Source of the DNA: CAJCIY01 sp964245825
GTDB lineage: Bacteria; Actinomycetota; Actinomycetes; Mycobacteriales; CAJCIY01
NCBI GenBank assembly: GCA_964245825.1
Contig: CAXTNT010000011.1
Location: forward strand, 59,392-123,391
Direction of reading: 5' to 3'
DNA: 64,000 nucleotides
In this document: positions 25,083-33,809 of the stretch, piece after piece
Layout: every line of letters begins with the position of its first letter
Position numbering within the stretch: the stretch's first letter is position 1
Program-made: the position numbers and the translations under genes
Notes under the pieces: model-generated
What the model was told of the DNA's origin: nothing
Database searches by the model: none
The model's input: only the letters and a program-made list of their open reading frames with translations

Positions 25083-27203
25083 TTAGCCGGGCTGCTCCGA
25101 ACGGCAGAGCGGCAGCACGGCGGCCAGACCCTCCGCTAACAGCAGCGCGAAGTGCTCCGCCGCGAGGACCGGGCGGCCGACCTTGACCGCCTTGTCGTAC
25201 TTGGCCTTGCCGGGGTGCTCGCCCACCACGACGAGGTCGGTGCTCCGCGACACGCTGCCGGCGACCTTCCCGCCGCGTTCGGTGACCGCCTCGATCGCGC
25301 CCTCGCGGCTGAACCCGGGCACCGACCCCGTCACCACGACGGTCGCGCCCACCAGGGTCTGCGCCGCGGTGGGCGCGACCGGCTCGTCGACCATCCGAAC
25401 CCCGGCGGCGGCCCACCGGTCGACGATCGCGGCGTGCCAGTCGACGGCGAACCAGTCGACCAGCGCCTGCGCGATGACCGGACCGACCCCGTCGACCTCC
25501 GCCAGCTCCTCGGCGCCGGCCGCCCGCAGCGGAGCCATCGCGCCGAAGTGCGCGGCGAGTGGCCGGGCCGCCTCCGGCCCGACGTGCCGGATCGACAGCG
25601 CCACCAGCACCCGCCACAGCGGCTGCGCCCGGGCGGCCTCGAGCCCGGCCAGCAGGCCCGTCCCCCGGGCGGCGAGCTCACCGTCCTTGCGGGTGAAGAA
25701 CGCGGCCGTCGCGAGCTTCTCGGCGGTCAGGTCGAAGACGTCCGCCTCGTCGGCGACCAGCTGCGCCCCGAGCAGCGCGACCGCCGTCTCGTACCCGAAG
25801 GAGTCGATGTCGAAGGCGCCGCGGCCCGCCAGGTGGAACAGCCGCTCGCGCAGCTGCGCCGGGCAGGAGCGGGCGTTCGGGCAGCGGATGTCCTTGTCGC
25901 CCTCGGCCTCCGGCCGCAGCGCGGTGCCGCACTCGGGGCAGTGCGTGGGCATCACGAAGGCCCGCTCGCTGCCGTCGCGCAGGTCGACCACCGGGCCGAC
26001 GATCTCGGGGATGACGTCGCCGGCCTTGCGCAGCACGACGGTGTCGCCGATCAGCACGCCCTTGCGCCGGACCTCGTCGGCGTTGTGCAGCGTCGCGAGC
26101 CCCACCGTCGAGCCGGCGACGAGCACCGGCTCCATGAAGCCGAAGGGCGTGACCCGGCCGGTCCGACCGACGTTGACGCGGATGTCGCGCAGCCTGGTCG
26201 TCACCTCCTCCGGCGGGTACTTGTAGGCCACCGCCCAGCGCGGGGCCTTGCTGGTCGTGCCGAGCTGGCGCTGCATGCCGAGGTCGTCGACCTTGACCAC
26301 CACCCCATCGATCTCGTGCTCGATGTCGTGCCGGTGGGCGCCCCACCGCTCGACGTACGCCTGCACGCCGTCGAGGTCGGCGAACGTCTCGTACCGACTG
26401 GAGACCGGCAGCCCCCACGACTCCAGCGCCTGGTACGCCTCGGACTGGCTCGGCGGGTCGAAGCCCTCGCGGGCACCCAGGCCGTGCAGGGTCAGCCGCA
26501 GCGGCCGGCCGGCCGTGATCCGCGGGTCCTTCTGCCGCAGGCTGCCGGCCGCGGCGTTGCGGGGGTTGGCGAACGGTGCCTTGCCCGCCTCGACCAGGCC
26601 GGCGTTGAAGTCGGCGAAGGCCCGCACCGGGAAGAACACCTCGCCGCGCACCTCGAGCAGCGCGGGGGGCTCGCCGACCAGCCGGCTCGGGACGTTCGCG
26701 AGGGTACGCACGTTGGGCGTGACGTCCTCGCCGGTGCGGCCGTCCCCGCGGGTCGCGGCCCGGACCAGCCGGCCCTGCTCGTACACCAGGTCGACGGCCA
26801 GGCCGTCGATCTTCAGCTCGCACAGCCAGCGGACCGCACCGTCGCGGCCGGCCCGCTCGGCCCAGGCCGTCAGCTCGTCAGGGGTGAAGACGTTGTCGAG
26901 CGACAGCAGCCGCTCCAGGTGCGTGACCGGCGTGAACAGGGTCGAGACCGCGCCGCCCACGGTCTGCGTCGGGCTGTCGGGCGTACGCAGCTCCGGCTGG
27001 GCCGACTCGAGCTCGGTGAGGCGGCGGATCAGCGCGTCGTACTCCCCGTCGCTCACCTCCGGCCGGTCGAGCACGTGGTAGCGGAAGCGGTGCTCCTCGA
27101 CGGTGCGGACGAGGTCGGCGTGCTCCGCCTGTGGGCTGGGCGTCGGGCTGGGCGTCGCGCTGGGCGTCGGGCTGGGCGTCGGGCTGGGCGTGCGGCGGCT
27201 CAC
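25083..27203 (-). CDS. ligA: NAD-dependent DNA ligase
   Basis: This 706-aa replicative ligase has the adenylation Lys131 in CELKIDGLAVD. An OB fold follows, then a four-Cys zinc finger (CPECGT near residue 427, CPNARSCPAQ), helix-hairpin-helix repeats and a C-terminal BRCT domain (GATVVVTGSVPGFSREGAIE). Residues 5-24 are an extra Pro-Ser-Thr tail encoded by a 12-bp minisatellite, absent from E. coli LigA. GTG at 27203 overlaps the upstream MetE-like gene by four bases (operon). Confidence 0.97.
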   Translation of the reverse strand: MSRRTPSPTPSPTPSATPSPTPSPQAEHADLVRTVEEHRFRYHVLDRPEVSDGEYDALIRRLTELESAQPELRTPDSPTQTVGGAVSTLFTPVTHLERLLSLDNVFTPDELTAWAERAGRDGAVRWLCELKIDGLAVDLVYEQGRLVRAATRGDGRTGEDVTPNVRTLANVPSRLVGEPPALLEVRGEVFFPVRAFADFNAGLVEAGKAPFANPRNAAAGSLRQKDPRITAGRPLRLTLHGLGAREGFDPPSQSEAYQALESWGLPVSSRYETFADLDGVQAYVERWGAHRHDIEHEIDGVVVKVDDLGMQRQLGTTSKAPRWAVAYKYPPEEVTTRLRDIRVNVGRTGRVTPFGFMEPVLVAGSTVGLATLHNADEVRRKGVLIGDTVVLRKAGDVIPEIVGPVVDLRDGSERAFVMPTHCPECGTALRPEAEGDKDIRCPNARSCPAQLRERLFHLAGRGAFDIDSFGYETAVALLGAQLVADEADVFDLTAEKLATAAFFTRKDGELAARGTGLLAGLEAARAQPLWRVLVALSIRHVGPEAARPLAAHFGAMAPLRAAGAEELAEVDGVGPVIAQALVDWFAVDWHAAIVDRWAAAGVRMVDEPVAPTAAQTLVGATVVVTGSVPGFSREGAIEAVTERGGKVAGSVSRSTDLVVVGEHPGKAKYDKAVKVGRPVLAAEHFALLLAEGLAAVLPLCRSEQPG
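27133..27192. repeat. 12-bp minisatellite in the ligA 5' end
   Basis: Five tandem 12-bp units (consensus GGGCTGGGCGTC on the plus strand; one unit has a single change) encode Pro-Ser-Pro-Thr repeats of the LigA N-terminal tail. The period is a multiple of three, so copy-number changes keep the frame. Confidence 0.9.
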
Positions 27204-28204
27204 CCGTCGACCTGCTCGACGAGCCGCGTCGCTGCCTCGGCGGTGCGCCGGTAGACCTCGGCCGGGTCACCGTCGGTGAGCCCGCACCGCGGGCTGAGCA
27301 CGACCGCGGCCCGCCAGGCGTCGGCGGGCAGGCTGAGTCGGCGGTGCAGGTCGCGCGCGGGCGCCGGGTCGCCGTCGACGCCGAGCACGAACCCGAGTCC
27401 GCCCTCCAGCGCCTCGCCGACACCGTCGTCGTCGCGGGCCGTCAGCAGGGTGGCGTCCAGGCCCAGCCAGGTCGCCCCGGCGTCGCGCAGCAGGCCGACC
27501 GGCACCCGCTCGGCGCAGCAGTGCACGCCCGGCGTGGGCAGGCCGGCCAGGACGGTGGCCAGGATGTCCTGCAGCTCAGCGGTTTCCGGCCTGCGGAGGG
27601 CGCTGAAGCCGCTCGCGGTGGGGACGTGGCCGGCGGCAACCGCGGGCAGCGCCGGCTCGTCGAGCTGGACCACCAGTTGGGCGCCGGGGACCGCACGGCG
27701 CAACGTCGCGACGTGGTCGGCGAGCCCGTCGGCCAGCGAGGCGGCGATGTCCGCGACGGCCCCCGGATCCGCGAGCGCCTTGTCCCCGCGGGTCAGCTCC
27801 ACCGTCGCGGCCAGCGTCCACGGCCCGGCGGCCTGGATCTTGAGTGCTCCGGTCCACCCGTCGGCGACCTCGGCGAGCACGTCGAGGTCGCGGGCGAGCA
27901 GGTCGCGCGCCCGGGCGAGGTCGTGTCCCGGCCTCGGCACGAACCGCCACCCGGCCGGTTGCAGGTCGACCGGCAGCTCGGTGAGCAGGACCGCCCCCCG
28001 GCCGACGAGGTCGGCGCCCGGTCCGCGCGCCGGCAGCTCGGCCAGGTGCGGCAGGTCGGGGAGCAGGTCGAACACCAGCCGCTGCGCGGCCAGGAACTCG
28101 GTGCCGGGCAGGCTACCCACCCCGGTCGCCGTCCCGGGTGGGACGGTGGCGGGCCACGGCGTGGTCGGCGCCGCCGGGACCGCGGGCGCGGGCGGGGCGC
28201 TCAC
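27200..28204 (-). CDS. MetE-like (cobalamin-independent methionine synthase family) protein
   Basis: The product is 334 aa, about half the length of MetE, and matches only the C-terminal catalytic-barrel type. It starts TATGVGSLPGTEFLAA and has LVVQLDEPALPAV and GVHCCAERVPVGLLRDAG, in which the His-Cys and later Cys (VVLSPRCGLTDG) could bind zinc as in MetE. Such short proteins sit next to ligA/mnmA in many actinobacteria (Rv3015c position). Whether they transfer a methyl group, and from which donor, is unknown. GTG at 28204 overlaps the mnmA stop. Confidence 0.75.
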   Translation of the reverse strand: MSAPPAPAVPAAPTTPWPATVPPGTATGVGSLPGTEFLAAQRLVFDLLPDLPHLAELPARGPGADLVGRGAVLLTELPVDLQPAGWRFVPRPGHDLARARDLLARDLDVLAEVADGWTGALKIQAAGPWTLAATVELTRGDKALADPGAVADIAASLADGLADHVATLRRAVPGAQLVVQLDEPALPAVAAGHVPTASGFSALRRPETAELQDILATVLAGLPTPGVHCCAERVPVGLLRDAGATWLGLDATLLTARDDDGVGEALEGGLGFVLGVDGDPAPARDLHRRLSLPADAWRAAVVLSPRCGLTDGDPAEVYRRTAEAATRLVEQVDG

Positions 28205-29268
28205 GGCCCGCCGCCGCTCGTCGCCCGGACGCGGGCGCCGCCGAGCACGACGTCGCCCTCGTACAGCACGGCGGCCTGCCCGGCCGCGATGCCGCGGGCA
28301 GCGACGTCGAGAGTAATCGAGAGCCCGTCGCCGTCGGCGGCGACGGTGCAGGCGTGTGCCGACCCGTGCGCGCGCAGCTGCACCGCGGCCCGCCGCGGCA
28401 GCTCGACCGCGGCGAGCCAGCTGGCCGGGCCGGTGGCCACGACGGTGACCTCGAGGGCGGCGGCCGGCCCCACCCGTACGGTCCGGGACACCGGGTCGAC
28501 GCCGAGCACGTAGCGGGGCGCACCGCCGGGCCCGGGCACCGACAGGGCCAGCCCGCGCCGCTGCCCCACCGTGAACGCGTACGCCCCCTCGTGCCGGCCC
28601 ACCTCCACCCCGGCGGTGTCGAGCACCGGTCCCGGGGCCGGGCCGAGCCGGGCGCGCAACCAGCCGCCGGTATCGCCGCCGGGGATGAAGCAGACGTCGT
28701 GGCTGTCGGGCTTGTCGGCCACCGCGAGACCCCGCCGGTGGGCCTCGGCGCGGACGACCGCCTTGGTCGAGCCCCCCAGCGGGAAGTGCGCGTACGCCAA
28801 CTGCCCGCGGGTGAGGGTGCCCAACACGTAGGACTGGTCCTTGCCGGCGTCGGCGCTGCGCCGCAGCACGCCGGCCGTCAGCCGGGCGTGGTGACCGGTG
28901 ACCACGCCGTCGAAGCCCAGCGCCCGCGCCCGGTCCAGCACGGCGGTGAACTTGATCCGCTCGTTGCAGCGCAGGCACGGGTTGGGCGTGCGCCCCGCGG
29001 CGTACTCGGCGACGAAGTCGTCCACCACGTCACGGCCGAAGCGCTCGGCCAGGTCCCAGACGTAGAACGGGATGCCGAGCACGTCGGCGGCCCGGCGGGC
29101 GTCCCGCGCGTCCTCCAGCGTGCAGCAGCCCCGGGCCCCCTCGCGGACCGCGGCCGGGGCCGGCGAGAGCGCGAGGTGCACTCCGGTGACCTCGTGCCCG
29201 GCGTCGACGGCGCGGGCCGCGGCAACCGCGGAGTCGACCCCGCCGGACATCGCGGCGACCAGGCGCAT
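28201..29268 (-). CDS. mnmA: tRNA 2-thiouridylase
   Basis: This 355-aa ATP-dependent enzyme thiolates U34 of Lys/Glu/Gln tRNAs. The PP-loop is AAMSGGVDSAVAA at residues 5-17. The catalytic cysteines lie in TPNPCLRCNERIKF and SHDVCFIPGGD. The ATG at 29268 shares its A with the stop of the cysteine desulfurase gene, which fits sulfur delivery from that enzyme. The much longer upstream extension of this frame is out-of-family and rejected. Confidence 0.95.
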   Translation of the reverse strand: MRLVAAMSGGVDSAVAAARAVDAGHEVTGVHLALSPAPAAVREGARGCCTLEDARDARRAADVLGIPFYVWDLAERFGRDVVDDFVAEYAAGRTPNPCLRCNERIKFTAVLDRARALGFDGVVTGHHARLTAGVLRRSADAGKDQSYVLGTLTRGQLAYAHFPLGGSTKAVVRAEAHRRGLAVADKPDSHDVCFIPGGDTGGWLRARLGPAPGPVLDTAGVEVGRHEGAYAFTVGQRRGLALSVPGPGGAPRYVLGVDPVSRTVRVGPAAALEVTVVATGPASWLAAVELPRRAAVQLRAHGSAHACTVAADGDGLSITLDVAARGIAAGQAAVLYEGDVVLGGARVRATSGGGP

Positions 29269-30434
29269 CAGGCCCGTGCCCCCGCGCGCTGGGCCCGCGC
29301 GACCACCGGGCCGATCGCGGCCAGCACGGCGTCGACGTCGGCTTCGGTGGAGGTGTGGCCGAGCGAGAAGCGCAGGCTCGACCGGGCGGTGGCGTCGTCG
29401 GCGCCGAGCGCGAGCAGGACGTGCGAGGGGCGCGCAACCCCTGCGCTGCAGGCACTTCCGGTCGAGCACTCCACGCCGCGGGCATCGAGCAGCATCATCA
29501 GGGCGTCCCCCTCGCAGCCGGGGAAGGACAGGTGGGCGTTGCCGGGCAGCCGTCCGGCCGGGTTGGGGTCACCGTTGAGCACCGCGTCCGGGACGGCCGC
29601 GCGGACCCCCGCCACGAGTCGGTCGCGCAGCCGGGCCAGCCGGGCGGCGTCCTCCGCGAGGTCTGCGGTGGCCGCTCGCGCGGCCGCTGCGAAGCCCGCG
29701 AGTGCCGGCGGGTCGAGCGTGCCCGAGCGCAGGTCGCGTTCCTGCCCGCCCCCGTACCCGACGGGGGCGCAGGCCACGTCGTGCCGCAGCAGGAGGGCGC
29801 CCGCCCCGTACGGACCACCGATCTTGTGCGCCGTCACGGTGAGCGCGTCCGCGGCGCCGACCTGGAGCGGCAGCTGCCCGAACACCTGGACTGCGTCGAC
29901 GTGCATCGGCACGCCGTAGTCGTGGGCGACCGCCAGCAGGGCCGTGACGTCGTTGACCGTGCCGACCTCGTTGTTGGCCGCCATGCACGTCACCAGCGCC
30001 ACCGCGGCCGGGTCACGCTCCAGGGCTTCCCGCAGCACCGCCGGGTGGACCCGCCCGAGCGGGTCGACCTCGAGCCAGGTGACCTCGGCCCCCTCACGCC
30101 GCGCCATCGCGTCGGCCACGTCCAGCACGGCATGGTGCTCCACCGCGCTGGCCAGGATCCGGCGCCGGCGCGGGTCGGCGGCCCGCCGGGCGCGGTAGAT
30201 TCCCTGCACCGCGAGGTTGTCGCTCTCGGTCCCGCCGCTGGTGAACACGACCTCGGACGGCCGGGCGCCGAGCACCTCGGCGAGCGCCTCGCGCGACTCC
30301 TCGACGACCCGGCGCGCCGCCCGGCCGCTGGCGTGCAGGGAGCTGGCATTCCCGGTACGGCCGAGCGTCCCGGTCATCGCGGCGAAGGCCTCCGGGCGCA
30401 GCGGCGAGGTCGCCGCATGGTCGAGGTACGCCAC
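29268..30434 (-). CDS. iscS: Cysteine desulfurase (IscS/NifS class)
   Basis: This 388-aa PLP enzyme takes sulfur from cysteine for tRNA thiolation and Fe-S clusters. The PLP Lys204 is in TAHKIGGPYG and the persulfide Cys329 in STGSACSAG. Start is set at GTG 30434 because TAGGCT lies seven bases upstream (leaderless) and the protein then begins VAYLDHAATSPL, the usual N-terminus; a GTG nine codons earlier is possible. mnmA follows with a 1-base overlap. No iscU or isc regulator is present here. Confidence 0.93.
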   Translation of the reverse strand: MAYLDHAATSPLRPEAFAAMTGTLGRTGNASSLHASGRAARRVVEESREALAEVLGARPSEVVFTSGGTESDNLAVQGIYRARRAADPRRRRILASAVEHHAVLDVADAMARREGAEVTWLEVDPLGRVHPAVLREALERDPAAVALVTCMAANNEVGTVNDVTALLAVAHDYGVPMHVDAVQVFGQLPLQVGAADALTVTAHKIGGPYGAGALLLRHDVACAPVGYGGGQERDLRSGTLDPPALAGFAAAARAATADLAEDAARLARLRDRLVAGVRAAVPDAVLNGDPNPAGRLPGNAHLSFPGCEGDALMMLLDARGVECSTGSACSAGVARPSHVLLALGADDATARSSLRFSLGHTSTEADVDAVLAAIGPVVARAQRAGARA

Positions 30435-30494
30435 GGGGTGCAGCCTAGGCGGCACCGTCACGAGGGTCGCCGCGTTCAGCCCGGCGGCCCGGTG

Positions 30495-31445
30495 CTACTT
30501 GCGCTTGAGGATCTCCTCGGTCAGCTGCGGCACGACGTCGAAGAGGTCGGCGACCATGCCGAAGTCGGCGAGCTCGAAGATCGGCGCCTCGGCGTCCTTG
30601 TTGATCGCGACGATCGTCTTCGAGGTCTGCATCCCGGCCCGGTGCTGGATGGCGCCGGAGATGCCCACCGCTATGTACAGCTGCGGCGACACGGTCTTGC
30701 CGGTCTGCCCGACCTGGTTCTGGTGCGGGTACCAGCCGGCATCCGTCGCGGCCCGCGAGGCCCCCACCGCGGCGTCGAGTGAGTCGGCCAACTTCTCGAT
30801 GAGCTCGAAGTGCTCCGGCCCGCCCAGTCCGCGCCCGCCGGACACGACGACCGAGGCCTCCGCGAGCTCGGGCCGGCCACCCTTGGCCTCCACCACCCGG
30901 TCGGTGACCTTCGCGCCCTTGGCGGCCGCGGAGATCTCCGGCGTCACCGTGATGACCTCGGGCGTCGCGGCCGCGGCCACCGGCGGCGTCGAGTTGGGGC
31001 GCACGGTGATGAACGGCGTACCCGTCGAGACCTTGGCCGCCACGATGGTCGCGCCGCCGAAGATGTTCTGGGTCGCCTGGAGCTCGGGGCTCACCGCGAC
31101 GGCGTCGGTGATCAGACCGGAGCCGGTACGCAGCGCGGCGCGGGCGGCCACCTCCTTGCCCTCGGGCGAGGAGGGCACCAGCACGGCGGCGGGCGAGTGC
31201 TCGGACACCAGCGCAGCCAGCACCTCGGCCTTGGGCGCCACCAGGTACTCGTCGAGCTCCGGTGCCTCGGCGACGTAGACCTTCTGCGCGCCGTACTCGC
31301 CGAGCTTGTCCGCGAGCGACGCGACGCTGCCCCCGAGCAGCACCGCCGACGGCTCGCCGAGACTGCGGGCGAGCGTCAGCAGCTCGTTGGTGACCTTCTT
31401 GATCTCGCCGCCGGAGTGCTCGACGAGGACGAAGACCTCTGCCAT
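30495..31445 (-). CDS. etfA: Electron transfer flavoprotein alpha subunit
   Basis: This 316-aa FAD-binding subunit has a C-terminal FAD domain: VSGGRGLGGPEHF, WYPHQNQVGQTGKTVSPQLY, AVGISGAIQHRAGMQ and TIVAINKD. With EtfB it accepts electrons from acyl-CoA dehydrogenases and passes them to the membrane. It lies 12 bp after etfB, with GGAGATCAGGAC before the ATG. The order etfB-etfA next to iscS matches Rv3029c-Rv3028c. Confidence 0.96.
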   Translation of the reverse strand: MAEVFVLVEHSGGEIKKVTNELLTLARSLGEPSAVLLGGSVASLADKLGEYGAQKVYVAEAPELDEYLVAPKAEVLAALVSEHSPAAVLVPSSPEGKEVAARAALRTGSGLITDAVAVSPELQATQNIFGGATIVAAKVSTGTPFITVRPNSTPPVAAAATPEVITVTPEISAAAKGAKVTDRVVEAKGGRPELAEASVVVSGGRGLGGPEHFELIEKLADSLDAAVGASRAATDAGWYPHQNQVGQTGKTVSPQLYIAVGISGAIQHRAGMQTSKTIVAINKDAEAPIFELADFGMVADLFDVVPQLTEEILKRK

Positions 31446-31457
31446 GTCCTGATCTCC

Positions 31458-32240
31458 TCAGATGAGCTTCTGCGCGGCGAGGAAGTCGGCGATCTTGACG
31501 CCGCCGTCACCCTCGTTCTTGACGATCTCGCCGCCGGAGCGCGGCGGCCGGGCGGTGAAGTCGTCGACCTGGCTGGTGGCACTCGCCGTCCCGACGGAGG
31601 AGGCGTCGAGACCGGTGTCGGCCACGGTCAGCTTCGTGGTCGGCTTGGACTTTGCGGCCATGATCCCCTTGAACGAGGGGTACCGCGGCTCATTGATCTT
31701 CTCCACCACCGAGACGACGGCGGGGAGCGCGGCCTCGACCACGGCGTAGCCGTTCTCGGTCTGGCGCTCGATCGTGACCGACGTGCCGGGCACGACGGTG
31801 ACCTTGCGCGCCAGCGAGAGCTGCGGCAGGCCGAGCCGCTCGGCCAGCAGCGCCGCCATCACCGACACCCGCGAGTCGGTGGCCTCCGAGCCGGTGATGA
31901 CCAGGTCGTAGGAGAGCGTGCCGATGATCGTCGCGAGCGCGTCCGAGGTCTGCATCACGCAGGATCCGTGCAGCGCGTCGTCGGTCAGCAGGACCGCCTT
32001 GTCGGCGCCCATCGACAGCGCCTTGCGGACGGTGTCCATCGCCCGCTCGGGGCCCATCGTGACGATGGTGACCTCGCCGCCGTGGGCCTCCTTGAGCCGG
32101 AGGGCCTCCTCGACCGCGTATTCGTCGATCTCGTTCATGACGGTGTCGACCTTGGCGCGGTCGAGAGTCTTGTCCGCCGGGTTGAGCGTGCGCTCGGCCC
32201 AGGTGTCCGGGACCTGCTTCACGCAGACGACGATGTTCAT
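31458..32240 (-). CDS. etfB: Electron transfer flavoprotein beta subunit
   Basis: This 260-aa AMP-binding subunit starts MNIVVCVKQVPDTWAERTL and has the ETF-beta signature region VEKINEPRYPSFKGIMAAK near residues 180-198. The ATG at 32240 is preferred over a GTG eight codons upstream because the homology begins there; GGAGGTAGGG lies upstream at a slightly long distance. It leads the etfBA unit. The 145-bp gap upstream holds a TACCCGCGGGTA palindrome but no clear promoter. Confidence 0.95.
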   Translation of the reverse strand: MNIVVCVKQVPDTWAERTLNPADKTLDRAKVDTVMNEIDEYAVEEALRLKEAHGGEVTIVTMGPERAMDTVRKALSMGADKAVLLTDDALHGSCVMQTSDALATIIGTLSYDLVITGSEATDSRVSVMAALLAERLGLPQLSLARKVTVVPGTSVTIERQTENGYAVVEAALPAVVSVVEKINEPRYPSFKGIMAAKSKPTTKLTVADTGLDASSVGTASATSQVDDFTARPPRSGGEIVKNEGDGGVKIADFLAAQKLI

Positions 32241-32367
32241 CGGCAGTGCCCTACCTCCACGCACGGGGTCGCGGCCGCTCGGGCGCGACGACGGTGTCCG
32301 CTGGTTGTCCGGCCCAGTCTCTCCTGCGCGGGGGCAGGACGCTCACCGGGGTGTACGCCGCCGGTGT

Positions 32368-32379
32368 TACCCGCGGGTA
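32368..32379. promoter_or_regulatory. 12-bp perfect palindrome upstream of etfB
   Basis: TACCCGCGGGTA is a perfect palindrome just after the ferredoxin stop and about 130 bp upstream of etfB. A TTGACC element lies next to it on the minus strand. It is a candidate operator only. The rest of the gap 32241-32385 shows a weak TCCTGC/GCAGGA inverted repeat. Confidence 0.3.
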
Positions 32380-32385
32380 GGAAGG

Positions 32386-32589
32386 TCAACCGCCGGCCGG
32401 CACCAGCCGCAGCGCCAGCCGCGGGCAGGCGGCGACGGCGCGCTTGGCGGGCCCGGCCAGACCCGCCGGGACAGGCGCGGGGTCGATCAGCGGGTAGCCC
32501 CACTCGTCGAGGTCGACCCGCTCGGGCAGCAGCTCCGCACACAGGCCCCGGCCGTCGCAGGCGATCCGGTCGACCACCAGCCGGTTCAC
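32386..32589 (-). CDS. Small ferredoxin (single cluster, likely 3Fe-4S)
   Basis: The product is 67 aa. It has IACDGRGLCAELLPE and a C-terminal AACPRLALRL; the spacing C-x5-C...CP has three obvious ligands, as in actinobacterial 3Fe-4S ferredoxins. GTG at 32589 overlaps the stop of the NuoF-like gene by four bases. It is the last gene of the ApbE redox operon and probably exchanges electrons with the NuoF-like flavoprotein (inference). Confidence 0.85.
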   Translation of the reverse strand: MNRLVVDRIACDGRGLCAELLPERVDLDEWGYPLIDPAPVPAGLAGPAKRAVAACPRLALRLVPAGG

Positions 32590-33809
32590 GCCGCCACCGC
32601 GGCCCGGCAGGCCCCGCGCAGGTGTGCCTCGACGTCGGCGGCGAACGTACGCAGGCTGCTGCGCACCAGCCGGGCCGTGCCGTCCGGGTGGTGGCAGCCG
32701 CCGCGGCCGGCCACCAGCCCGGCCAGCTCGGCGACCCGGCCGGGCGCGGCGGGGTCGCCGGCCACGAGCCGGTCGAAGGCCGCCGCGAGCGCGGGCAGGC
32801 CGTTGACGCACGGGCCGCACTGCCCGGCGGACTCGCCCGCGAGGTAGGTCAGCACCCCGGCCACGTACGCCAGCGGGCAGGCGCCGTGGGGCAGGGCCAC
32901 CGCCACCCCGGCCCCGGGGGTCACGCCGTGGACGGCGAGGGCGGCGCGCGTCCCCGGGCCGGTGAGGGCCGCCCCGGTCAGCCACGCGCCGTGGAATCCG
33001 CCGACGAGCAGTGCGGCTGGCGCCGGGTCGCGGCGGGCAGCCCGCAGCAGGTCCGCGTACGGCACCCCGGTCGGCGCCTCGATGACGGTCAGCTCACGGT
33101 CGCCCGCAGTGCTGACGGTGTGCAGCATCGAGCCCGGGGACTCGGGATCGCTCGCGGCGACGAACCAGCCGGCCCCGTACCGGACCAGCAGCGCCAGGTG
33201 GGCGAGGGTCTCGACGTTCTGGACGAGCGTGGGCCGGCCGCGGACCCCCTGGACCCAGACCGCGCCGGACCTGGGCAGCGCCGGACCCCCGCCGACGGCG
33301 TTGGCCAGCGCGGACTCCTGGCCGGCGATGAACCGCGCCGGCGCCGCGACGACCTCGACCCCGATGTCCCGGCCCGCCGCGACGCTGCGGTCGGCCACGG
33401 CCTTGGCCGCCAGTGCATACGCGGGCCCCTCGTGGGCGTAGAGCACCAGCCGCTGCGCACCGGACGCCCGGGCCGCGAGCGCCAGGCCGTCGAGGACCAG
33501 CTGCGGGCTGACCGCGAGCAGGGTGCGGTCCTTGGCGCTAGCCGGCTCGCTCTCGGCGGCGTTCGCGACGACCACGCCGGCGCCGGCGGTGGCGGCGGTG
33601 GTGAGCTTGCGCCAGACCGGGAACCCCGCGCCGCCGCGGCCGACCAGCCGTGCCGCCCGGGCCAGCGCCACGATCCGCTCGGGCGGCGGGGACGGCAGCG
33701 GTCCGTGCCGGTCGACATGAGCCGCGTACGAGGGGGAGCCCCCGCTGGGCAGCAGCCGCGGGCCGTCCGGGGGAATGCGCACCGGCGCCACCGCCGGCGA
33801 GGCGGTCAC
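32586..33809 (-). CDS. NuoF-like NADH:acceptor oxidoreductase subunit (51-kDa family)
   Basis: The product is 407 aa. It has the Gly-rich FMN/NADH region RLVGRGGAGFPVWRKL and ANAAESEPASAKDRTLL. An SLBB-like stretch (about residues 235-300) follows, then the C-terminal cluster motif ESAGQCGPCVNGLPAL with a fourth-position Cys in RGGCHHPDG. The first cysteine of the usual ESCGxCxPC is Ala here. It should pass electrons from NAD(P)H to the adjacent ferredoxin or to the membrane heme protein. The start GTG at 33809 overlaps the upstream gene stop. Confidence 0.85.
   Translation of the reverse strand: MTASPAVAPVRIPPDGPRLLPSGGSPSYAAHVDRHGPLPSPPPERIVALARAARLVGRGGAGFPVWRKLTTAATAGAGVVVANAAESEPASAKDRTLLAVSPQLVLDGLALAARASGAQRLVLYAHEGPAYALAAKAVADRSVAAGRDIGVEVVAAPARFIAGQESALANAVGGGPALPRSGAVWVQGVRGRPTLVQNVETLAHLALLVRYGAGWFVAASDPESPGSMLHTVSTAGDRELTVIEAPTGVPYADLLRAARRDPAPAALLVGGFHGAWLTGAALTGPGTRAALAVHGVTPGAGVAVALPHGACPLAYVAGVLTYLAGESAGQCGPCVNGLPALAAAFDRLVAGDPAAPGRVAELAGLVAGRGGCHHPDGTARLVRSSLRTFAADVEAHLRGACRAAVAA

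Noticed and set aside
30435..30461. Upstream GTG start for the cysteine desulfurase
   Set aside because: It lies before the TAGGCT -10 element that points to GTG 30434, where the family N-terminus begins.
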